Shown here in pieces: positions 34,579-46,500 of a stretch of 64,000 nucleotides of DNA; position 1 is the stretch's first letter; each line of letters opens with the position of its first letter. Source of the stretch: Fasciolopsis buskii (taxonomy: Eukaryota > Platyhelminthes > Trematoda > Plagiorchiida > Fasciolidae); NCBI GenBank assembly GCA_008360955.1, contig LUCM01002179.1:21257-85256 (forward strand). The letters are read 5' to 3'. The notes under the pieces are model-generated. The model saw only the letters and a list, made by a program, of their open reading frames with translations. It did not search any database and was not told the origin of the DNA. The translations under genes were made by a program, and so were the position numbers.

Positions 34579-37500
34579 CTATGCCATGGGAATGTATGGT
34601 TAATGGAAAAAAAGTTGTTGATCAAAAAATAAAATAAAATAAAATGGAGCGGAAAAATAACATTTTATGCGTTCTGCAAATATTTCAGCTACTTCGTGGA
34701 CCTAAGTTTCTTTGAAGCAGCCGCTAAATATGTGATCATGACTTTGATATTCTCACCAAAAGATGACTAAAAATCCTACCTAACAAAAACAACAACGGAG
34801 ACGTATTCCACATTAGCGGATTCCTACATAAAATGGTCAAGAAAAAAGAGCGCGAGTTTGTAGAGTAAAATTCAAAAGGGTCGACCATCCCTTTGCTAAG
34901 TGTTACACCAGCTCATTTGGTTATGCGCAAATTGATGACGCTTTTTGGGCTATGATCATTGAGTCGTCGGGCCGGTCTCATCGATCCGTAGGGTCTAACG
35001 CAGAGGCAGATGTAAACGATGTGAGGAAGAAACTTGAGGACGTCGATATGACCAGGTACTCATGCATGTGTGTGTGTGCAGCCGAGGAGGATGTTTGATT
35101 TTTGGTTGGTGTGTGACTGTGCGTGTTGTTGCATGCATGTATTTTGGGTAAACAGAACGATTCACAAAACAGTGAACAGTCTGTCCAGCAAACCACAGTT
35201 AACCATCGGCAAGGAAGTAATGTAGCACATTGTACTGGAAATTCATTCGAAACAACTCCTCTGACGGCAGAAGGGAGGAGTTTAGAGAGGGGCTACCTAA
35301 AGCTTCAACACAAAGTTATCAATTGGTTTAAACGTGTGCGTGCCAAACTGCTGACAGTGAAGGTTCAAGAACAACCGTGGATAAGTAAACGAGGAGGTTA
35401 ATCGATCTCACTTCGTATGTCTCCCATCCACATGCCATGTCTTCATCGTTTGTGTCGATCGTAAAGATGATGTGGAACCCATATCTGCAAGCGTGGCTTG
35501 AGGTTGTGATGTTCTGTGTCGCGAGCCGCGTTTAGGAACAGATTTTGATACCAAATGAGAATCCGGATAATGATGATTGGATTCATCTTTTTCACTTGAT
35601 GCTTCGCTGATTGCGTTTGTATTGGGCGGAATAAATGGATGTGGTGTATTCTTACCGGACTGCGATGAAGCTGGGTTTCTGCGGCTGCTCTTTTCAGAAG
35701 AGTCCATTTGTGGATTCGCTGGGTTTATGTAATAGGTACTGAACTCTGTCGAGGTCACATCGTGATTTGGGGACCGTATACCCGGACCAACACCAACGGA
35801 TGTGGTTTCCGGGACTGGCACGGCTCGCTCATTTGGCTTCGTGTACGACTGAAGCCGCATGCTGTAGCTGCGTTTGTGACTTCGTTTTGCATTGTCGGAA
35901 TTTCTGTAGTGCGTACACAGATTGAATTAAAAAGGCATCAAACTGAATTAGAAAGGAGACGAAATGCGAGAACAATCTTGATAGAAACTGCATAAACAGA
36001 CGACAAGCTGCCCACATTAATGACAGCACTACAGGTTGGTTAGAAAACAATATGGTATTGTAAGCATCTTATAATGATCCGTAATGCGTACGACTGCCAG
36101 CCACATTTATATTTCAGAAACTGAATGTATAGAGTTTATGAAGACATCACAAAAAAAACCAACTTTGAAAAGATAGTACTTCAACCAGGAATGATGAACT
36201 TCTAATAGTTCATAATGAATGAGTTTTCTGGAAGGCTTTGCTACGCAATGAATCCTACACGACGCGTAGAAACACAGATCACACAATATTGCTGGGTTGA
36301 TGCACCTCACTGAAAAATGCTCTTGATTTGAGAATTTTTATTTTGACGATTCCTCGCTAGATTTTAGCGTAGGTGGAAAGATGAGTCAGTTTCGCCACGT
36401 AATTTCGCATATGGTTGCGAACTGAACCACTGTGAACTTGCCAAAATCTTTCGTCACGTGAAGCAATAGCTGGATAGCTGGCTTTCAGCCACGGTATAGG
36501 AACAAAAACTTTCGTTTTAGGTAATTCTGTACACTGACCTAATTTCGAGAAACAGATATAAAGACTTTTGATCAACTGATACGTCTCAACTGAAGTGCAA
36601 TAAGTTTTGTAATTGTGGAATAAAATTGGTGTTAGAGTGGGGAAAGAAATCGTATGAAGTCTTCTAAGTGATATGCAAAAGTGTACAAGAATGCGATCAG
36701 ATGTTAAACAGTGCATCAGTAATTGACTCACCGTTTGAAAGGCTAATCAGCTCCAAAAAATGGAGCGAACTTTAGAACTAATGGGTTATTTAGTTACATT
36801 GTAGACTATTGCATGACTATTCACTCCACCTTATGGACATCCATCACTCTAGTCGAAGATTCGGTTGAAAATTGCCTTTCACGGTGGTACGAAACCCGGA
36901 TAATCATCACTCTCTACAGGCGACGCATGCTGCTGCCGGATGAATCGTGTGCCTATGCGGCACATCACACCGTACGCAGCTGCTTCCTTTCGTCTTGAAT
37001 GTTATTCTGATATGGCAAATAATATTTTCAGTATTACGACCAACACCACAGAGTTATGTTATACATCTGAAGGTGATAGATAGAAATAGAGTTGGGTCAG
37101 GCAGGAACAATTAGGCATTAAATTTACGGCTCACAACATGTGCACGTAAATGATTTTGCTGAACCTTGTTATACAAACAAAACGTGACCAGTACATTCAC
37201 AAAGCTGGGCTCAGGGGTCACTTTACAAATCAGCAAACCTTGGATATTAGGCTTTGGAAATCCAGATACAGAAATCGACTCGTTTGGTTGACAGGTAAGA
37301 CGATTTACCCAATGCCGGTCTGCTTTGAAATACAGCGGAAAACAACGGGTATGAATAAGATATGCTCAACAGGGAATAACAAAATTACTTTAGTACTACT
37401 TTTGATGGGCTCGGAATTCAATACAGCCAGCACGATAATAGCTGGCAAAAGTACCAAACCTTAAAAAAACCACGAAGACTTTTAAAATCCAGTGTCTCGT

Positions 37501-40500
37501 CAAATAGAATTCTTTGTTGGTAGTCGAGTGATTAACAGTAACCTACATTATGAAATTCGTTTTCACCTAGTCTTATCTGGTTTCTGTATAAGATGCTAAC
37601 AAGTGGAGCAGATTTAGAGCTTTTGTAGCTTCTGTAGCAGTGCAATATAATACAGCACCGCTGTCCTACTAATTAAGCCACAATAAGAGTGTACACCCAG
37701 GAAATTGAATTATCATAAATGGATGGGTAATGTGGAGGTCAGGAGTCTAATACTAGGTGCCAATTCTGAGAACAGCTTGTTTCAGTATATGAAACTTAGT
37801 AGACTACGCTGGTTGGGTCAGGTGTTGTATATGGCGAACACTCATCTATTATATAAAGCCCTATTTTGTGTTTCTGCCAAGGAGTGGAGGAAGCCATGTG
37901 GAGTTCAACATCATCATCATCATCGTTCAGCGTTAAACAGCAAGGCAAGCCTCACTGACTGCGGCCTTTCCCCAGAGTTACACGTTTATATAAAAAGAGT
38001 GAATATCCAACGGGAACAGAGAGTGGACCTACACAGGCGAGAAAAGATAAGATGCTGCTGCAGCCAACACACGAAACACAGTCTAACTGTACAAACGCAC
38101 GTGTTTTCAATCATTCTGATTCGATAGAAAATGACAGCACGATCGCCACTGTTCACGGTTCACTCCCATATCCTTCAGTGTCTCCAGCCAAAGAGTCGAC
38201 GAATCTTTCGGACCCCAACCACAAAGACTTGAGACACCTACTTTACCTAACTTCGCTGTACATTTTCTCATCTCAAGTTGCCACGTCATCTGTTGGCCTC
38301 CACATTGCTTCTTCCATTCCTCAGGAGGAACACAAAATAGGGCATAGTATGGTAGACGAGTGTTCGTCATACGCAACACGTGACCCAACCAACGCAGTCT
38401 ACTGAGTTTCATACGCTGAAACAAGCTATTCTCAAAAGTGGCACCCAATACCAGATTCCTAACCTCAATATTACTCACCCGGTCACTCCAACCAATGCTA
38501 GCCATACTATGTAAACGTCGGTTGTCGAAAACCTTCAACCGACGAACATCGCCCACACGCATACTCCACGTCTCGCAACCGTACAACAGAACTGAACGCA
38601 CTGCAGCACAGTACACACGAACTTTCAACTTCAGTGAAATATCAGGCCGACGCCACAAGTGTTCAATCCAGCGTAAGCTGCTCGAGCCTTGGATATACGC
38701 ACACTTAACTCCAATCCCGAGCAACCATCGTTCGACACGCAGCTACCAAGGTAGGTGAAACTGTCCACAGTCGTTATTTCCTCTCCATCCAGTATCAAGT
38801 TCGGCGCTGCTGTCGTCCAGTCCTGTAACAGCACTTTGAAGGTGCAAAACACATGCCAAATCGAGCAACCGATCTCGACAGTCTATCTAGCGCCCGTTGT
38901 GCATGGTCCGCAAACTCGAACAGGCACACGACGTCGTCTGCGTAATCTAGGTCGCATAGATTTCCACCACTTCCCAGTTCGACTACTACATCCCGGAGAC
39001 CTCCTAAAGCATCTTCCATCACCTCGTCCATCACGAAGTTGAACGAGAATGGAGAAATGGGACACCCTTGTCGAACGCCACTAGTTGTTTCGAATGAACG
39101 TGACAGTTCACCGTATACCCTAACGCGACCATAGGCATGCAAGTACAATGCTCGCAACAGGTTCACAAACTTCGTTGGCATACCCTTCCGGTGGAGAGCA
39201 TTGAGCAGTGCTGGTCGATCCACGGAGTCGAAAGCACCGTTCAAGTCGAGAAAAACTACGATCGTAGGGCGCCGGTAAGTGTGGCGCGTTTCTAGTAACT
39301 GCCGGAGAGTGAATATCTGGCCGATGCAACCTCGACCTGGATAAAATCAGACCTGTTGTTCGCGAATAGTACGCTCGCGAAAAGGTGTCAAACCGTGCAG
39401 CATTATCAAAGCTAACACCTTAGTAACTATCGGAATTAAACTAATCCCACGATGATTGCTGCAGTCACTCCATGTGTCCTTCTTGAATATAGGTACAATC
39501 AGTGACTCACCCCACGACAACGGGATACGCTCCTCGTTCCAAATATCACGAAGCAAGGAGATAAGTGATTTCATCAGAGTTATCCCACCCAATTTGAAGA
39601 GAATTGGGGGAAAGTCGTCGGGACCGGCTGCTTTTCTCCTCTTCAGAAGTCGAATATTCGACTGCACTCCCACTTCCGTTGGAGGATCAAGTGACACCTC
39701 CCAAGGATTCACAGCTCCAGACGTCGGACTAAATACGTTAGCGTGTGGCCAGCTAAACTGATCCTTGAAATGCTCTGCCCAACGGTCCAGTCTTTCTTGT
39801 CTACCATGAATGAGCTCTCCAGTCCTATCGCACACGACTTCACTAACCGATGTTCGCCGCCTACCGCTGTCGCGTATAAGCTTAAACAGTCTTTGACTGA
39901 GGTCAACAGATGACGTGGCAACGTTGAATGAGAAAATGTTCAGCGAACTTAGGTAAAGTAGGTGACTCACGTCTTCGTGGTTGCCGTCTGAAAGACCCGT
40001 CACCTGGCTGACTGGAGACACTGAAGGATATGACAATGAACTGCGAGCAGTGTGGATCGTGTTGTCATTTTCTATCAAGTAAGAATGATTGAAAGAGTGT
40101 GTTCCGAGTGTTGGCTACAGCAGCGTCATATCTCTTCCCACTTATGTAGGTTCACCCCTGTTCCTCTTTTTATAGAAACGTGTAACTATGGTCAGTGGGG
40201 CTGCCTTGTTGTTTAAGTCTGAACAATGATGATGATGATGTTCAGGAAACTTACGCAATGTGAACCGTAATTGTGTGTGCTGGATCCGGATGATTACGCC
40301 CACCAATATCTTTGGGCCGAGGAGGAAGCAAAGGTTTCGTAAAAAGACCGGTTGAATTTCGTACTCGCTGGCTGGTACGAAGGTTTCGACCAACAGCAAC
40401 CAGAGCCGACAGTGAAGACTGGCGTAAGGTTTGACTACGTGTACAAACTCCAGTTTCCGAATCTGAATCCGGTAGATTTTCGTACGGGGGTGAATAGTCT

Positions 40501-43500
40501 TCTCGATGGTTGTGTGCAATCGTATTTGCTTGCTTGTGAGAACAGGCCGGACCGCTGATGGCGCGGTTGGACGAACCAAGGGATCGGACAAGTCCTTTCT
40601 GATCATTATGAGCCCCACGTTGCTGACGTCGGAGTAGTTTTAGACGATTCAGTTGGTCGCCTTGCGTGATCGTCATTTCAGGGCTAGACCGTCCTTCAGT
40701 TAGTTGGCGCAAAACAAAGCGACAATATCATTAATCGGTACGCAATTGTGATTAAGCAAACAGATTTATGCTTACTCAGATGAGTATCGAGTAAAGTCAT
40801 TGTGGCATGCACTACTAGAGCCAACTTCAATGAACTAAGCCGCTTCAGGAAAATTGATAGGTTCTGGTCACCTCAGATAACAACGTAATATTAGTGACGC
40901 AAAAAGGTGTATCAAATAACAGTATACAACGGATACTAACGCCATGGTGGCCATTACCATTGCAATACTAACCTATATTAGGGGATGCCTTCACCTCCGG
41001 ATCTGGTTCGCATACGTCCACCTGGTTTGTCCGATCGACCGATCTGAAAGCATTCACAATATTTGGAGTAATAATACCGCGCTTCGATGAACGTGCTGCA
41101 GGAAAACCCGGCGCGCGAGAGCGCGCTGCAGTCCACGTCCAGTATTTGGTCCCGGTATCAGCAGAATTCCTAGAAGTGGCGGACAAAGTTGTACTACAGG
41201 CGCAGTTACCCGTGCTTGTGTCTTGCGGAGAATCCGAAGGATTTCCTGTTTGGGTAGCTTCTAGTACTGATGCTATTGGATCTGTTGATTCCGATTTGCA
41301 GTATGGTGACTCTGCAACAACAGTGCCTGGGTCTCCAGCCGGCGTGATTGGTGGTGCCAGAATGTCCTGCGCTACAGGCACACTTTCATATAGAAGCAAA
41401 AAGCAGAGACGAACGGTAGTGTGACAGTAAATCCTAGGTTAAATACGAGAAAACTATAGAAAATGCAAACATTGTGCACATACTGATCATTGGATTGTGC
41501 TCACATTCCAAAACAAGGTATGCTCTTCCAATGGTGAGACGGGGCAAAATGTTTGCCGTCGGTTTTTAAAGAATATAAAATTATTACCAGACAAACCTCA
41601 CGTTTAATTTAATTTTTCTCATCTAAATTCGAATTGTCGAAAGAACGTCACTCACGCCTCAATTGCCGGGTCCGTTATCAGCTTAACCGAGAGGCTGTGC
41701 GAAAGCACTTTTATGATTGATCATACTGAATGTACACCACCAAATTCAAGAACAGACGGATAAAAAGGACAATGCAAAGTCTACTTGACGTTACGAAGTA
41801 AAAACGCATGACTGGTGCAACTGAATGGGTTCGATTCCTAGGTAAGTTAACAATTTCTAAAATCTGGATCAGCCCGAGGTTTATCGAATCCAATTGCGCA
41901 GTAATTCATAGCGCTGTCACAGTTTGTGTGCTCTCACAGGTGCTTTCCAATCGGTTTCAAAAAAAATCTGAACTGAAAACGGAAGAAGACGTCAATGTTT
42001 TCTATCTACTATCTTTTGTACTAATTTCGCATTTCTTTTAAGATCAGTTTTTGAAAAAAGTGTTTTCGTTCGTGCTTTTTACCAGCTAATCTGTCTAATA
42101 ATAACTACAAGTTCAAGCTCGATCGGTAATCTGCGAGACAAGATAACAAAAATGAATTGGTGTTTTGAGAAGACATTTTTCACAGAAAAATAAATATAAC
42201 TGCCAATAGATAAAATTATGTAAGTTGGTCACCGTGCTATCTGATTTGTTCACTTACGGTTCCTCAATCTGCCGTGAACCGGAACTCGGTCCATCCGGGT
42301 TATTATCAACATCAATGACAGTCGAATCCGAGGTACGATCCACTTGCGATTCAGGCGCATCGCCATGAACAATCTGATTCACTCCGATTTGAGCACTGGA
42401 ATTCGACAACTGTTCATCCCCGGCTGATTTGGCATGTTTATTCGAGACACTGGTAGCCAAGCTACCGCGTCTGGTGGCCAAATAGCGTTGATTCACTCTA
42501 TAGATTTCTCCACTTTGCCAGCATATTGATTCAACAACATCTAACCAGTGCTGTTGTGGTCCAATAATGGATCCGGGACGGCAGATCCGACACCAAGCTA
42601 TGGCCTCACGTGCGTTGAACTTATAATGTTTCATCAGATAGCATGCAATCAGTGTTCCAGTTCGACCAAGGCCAGCTAAACTTGGAGAGAAAATGTGATG
42701 CCAAAACCCGATCAGATATTCACACACAAAAGCTGACAGTTTCTGAAGTAACGAACAACAAATCATTAAATCGTTTTCGACAGCTCAATTGTCGGGGATT
42801 TAAAGAAAGCATCTTAACGTAACTTAAACATTTGTGAACGAAAAAGCCTCTGATAGCTTATACTAGAGTCAAAAAAGCCAGCCCTAATATTACCCGATCG
42901 GAAAAGTCATAAACATCGGCGGTGAAAATAATGCAGATCTACTGCAAACTGGACTGAGAAAATCAGTTCTTTGCATGCAGCCTTTCACACTGTGTAACAA
43001 CATCAGCTTGTCTCGGCCTCATCTACTCACGTTTCATGTGAGTACTTGAGTAAAATCATCCGAACATGGAAACTCGAGATTTGTTTTAGTGCACCATTAA
43101 CCATTACTTAGTATGGGAAATTCGTGGCCTGTCCAAAGTTATGGGCGTACGGGCTAACTAAGCCAACTCCTCAATAGAAATTGATCTTTTACTCAGTATT
43201 GCAGTGAAACAGCACTTCATCAATTCTTCGTTACACAAGGTTTATCCCCAATTCTAGATAGAAAATTGTAGAATACAGACAAATTTTAATTGATCCGAAC
43301 AAGGTGGCTGAACTTAGCGTAGTTTGGGTGCACTACGTTAGACAGCCTGGCTGTTTTCGGGACAATGAATCAAAATTACTATTTCTTGGTGCTCTGGAGT
43401 AAATTCCGATTGCGTGGCACTACGAATCTCCACAGCGGTTCGGAAAAATAAAAGCATTATTTTGATAAGGTTTTATGAACAGCCATCGGTTACAAAAGCC

Positions 43501-46500
43501 TTAAACTTATCACAATAAACAGGATATACTTCATCTACACCATCACTTAAAAATATCGTCGAAGATTTTCGCCGTTGGGAGAACGTACTAGAGAATTCTT
43601 ATTCCTATCCCTGACTGACTGCCCTTGAGTATACATCCGTCACACAGACTTCAATTCATCCATTCAAGCTTACATTCAGGAAGTATCGAACTCGAGTTTC
43701 GCTGTAGTTAGTGCTTATCGGCAGTGCATATCCACCACCGCACTCGGGATTTGAACCCAAGCCTTCCAACCGAAAGGTAAGTGGCTACCATCCTCCTTCC
43801 AGGACGGCACTGACGAGGACATTTGAGAAAACTCAACTCAGTAATTCTGGCCAGCTTAGATGGGAGCTGGTGGTGTAGTACACATCCTGGGTGCGATGTA
43901 TGAGTTCTAGTAACAGCGAAACTTGAATCTAATGAATCTTTGAATTGAGAATGACCGGATGATTTGAGGTATGTGCTGGAACCATGCAGTTCAAAGGGCA
44001 GGCGCCTTAACATCGAATCCCACACGATATCCAGAAGGAATTGAGATCTACATAAAATTTTACTCCCTGCTCGACAAGTTAACAAATATGAGATCTTTCA
44101 GGTGTTACCCGATACAAAGCACGTTAGCATATGAACGTTGCCGATCTATCATTGACTTTCTTTTGACGATTAGCTGTTGTGTTGATAAGTATACAGTGCT
44201 ATGCTCGCAAGAAACGTTTATTTCAAGAAGTTTCCTATGAAGCTTTATTCCATTAAAAATATTTATATTATTAACGATATCTGGATATAACTAAGTACAG
44301 GCATGTAATTCCATGCACCTAAATTTAAAGGACCATTATTAATGTGCCATTTAGAGAGCGGAATGGGGAATTGTTTCGGGCTGGCACATCGAAATTTGCT
44401 CTGTTGTTGCTCGTCATGCAGGACAACGAACAACTCTCATTTGAGACTCGTTACCATTTGCCAGAATAAAAAATACCTATTAATTACTAGTCACAGAGCC
44501 TATGAAGAAGTGGCGAATTTCATAGTGGAATTTACATACGCGCTATTCGAATTCCCGAGTCTCGATATCTTGCAGAAAACATCGAAAAAAATCGTCTTTG
44601 GCATCTAGATACGCGTTTCAGAGGCTTAACTGAAAGCGCCTAGCCAAAGGCTACATAAGTAGTTTGGTAGGTTAGACGTTGAGGCTGAATGTAGTACCAC
44701 AAAGATATAATAACGGCATATTTACATTATATGTACATGTTCTGGAAACAAGAATGGTGCCAACGCAACAAATTCAGTACATAAGCGTTCAGAGAGCCAC
44801 TAAAAAGGTGGAAAGCACTGAACAGTAGGAAACCCATCGTTTTCGTATTTTAACTGTAAGCAGGTGATAAAATACAAAGAAAGGAAAAAGATTGTTGATC
44901 CAAGCATAATTCATTTCATGCGAGTTACATGTATTCCTCACCCTAATCACTATTTTTCTGTTATGCTCATCTTCATTAGTACAAACTGCGAGGTTCTAAC
45001 AAAAGCTTACGAATGATGACTTTCGTAGAGAAAGCTATTGTCAGTCAGACAGGGTTATAACCGTCGCTAAAATTTGCTTTTATTGTATACATCGAGTATT
45101 CGAACATGAAATAATTCATTCAGGGCTTAGTACCAATCAAGTCAAGAGAAGACCAGGTTGAACCACCCGTAGGTAAGGGAATTTTCAGTTTGCTAAGTTT
45201 GGAATCTCATTGTAAGTTGAAATAGTGAAAAGTAATCCCTCTAAAGAAATTTGTTGATCACTCCCAAATAATACCAAAAGAGATGGATCTACTAATAAGG
45301 ACTTTAATTTTGTGTTTCAAATTCGTGAGAATCCCGGGATTCTTACTTTGAATTCGGTTTTTGATCTCTATCCTGATATCATTCCTGTTAACTAAAAACA
45401 TGCTGCGGTAATCGGTAAAAGTCGCGACCTGTAACGACCGATTAGGAATACCGGTCCACGAAAACCAGGTGCAAGTGTGCTAAGGAATCCGACGGCTCAT
45501 AGAAGTGACGCTGAGAACATCGTCTACAGCAATGGACAGAGTATTTTAAAGAGCAGTTTAGTTCGCCGAATACCATAACTGGGCTCTTAGGTGTACCAAC
45601 AAATGGAACTCTTGGTACACGTTAGAAGTAGGAGATCGAATGTTTTCATGGAATAATCCACTATGTGATGTCATCGCTCAACTCACCATAAAGAAACCAT
45701 GGAAGCATTGTACAGCTGTTTCATCCTTGTTAGGAATCATCAGCAGTGCATATCCACCGCGCCCGAACTGGGACGCGCACCCGGGACGAACGATTCTGAG
45801 TCGAACGCCTCAGCCATTACGCTACCAGGCAGGCTGAAAGTTCTGTGGTGCTGCCTCGTATTAAAGCATACGTCCGAGAAATTCACCTCACTTTTTCGAT
45901 TCCCTTATGCGATCAGCGGAAAGCGAGTTCGTATGTACAACGATCTTCCACATAAATTCATCAGGAGAAGTCGCTTTTTTCAGGGATGTCATCTCTCTCT
46001 TTTTTCTCGACTTCGTAGTTGGGACGGATAAATATACCTCTGGAATGATGAATATCATCGACTTAATGTGCTCTCTATTGAATGCTCACGGATCTGTTCC
46101 TCCGGATGCTGCATAAAATGAAATGTGCAAATCTCTGAGATGTCCGCTGGCCAGGAGCCTGAGAAATGACCACAGGCGGTGGTGGAAAGGGCGGTGCAGG
46201 GAAGCAGAAAAGACTGCGGCTACCGGCAATGTCTACAACCTTTGTCAACTGATTAAGAATACCGCTCCACGGAAGCTAAGTCTAAGCTAGATGATCAAAG
46301 AATCCGAAGGCATTCTGATTCACTTTCAAGACCGTAGGCTGGAGCATCGGGCAGAACACTAATTGACAGTCCCTTTGCCTTATGATGTCTTGGTTTGCAC
46401 CAAACTACTGCTCGGGGCGACTAGACAGTTACTCAACCTGATCACTTTTGACTTCCAGTTAGCAGTTCAGAAAATGAATTGAACTAAACTGAATTTAGTA

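Noticed and set aside
36357..36731. 124-codon minus-strand frame in a CDC14 intron, with an AG before GTCAGTGTACAG and a stop at its end
   Set aside because: It would need a phase-1 upstream exon, whereas the preceding CDC14 exon ends in phase 2; no homology recognised.
37907..37924. Poly-His run in a plus-strand frame
   Set aside because: Translation of the (CAT)n complement of an RTE (ATG)n tail.
39347..40078. 243-codon minus-strand frame treated as one protein
   Set aside because: Only the part from 39898 down is RTE coding sequence; the start lies on the wrong strand of the older plus-strand copy across the insertion joint.
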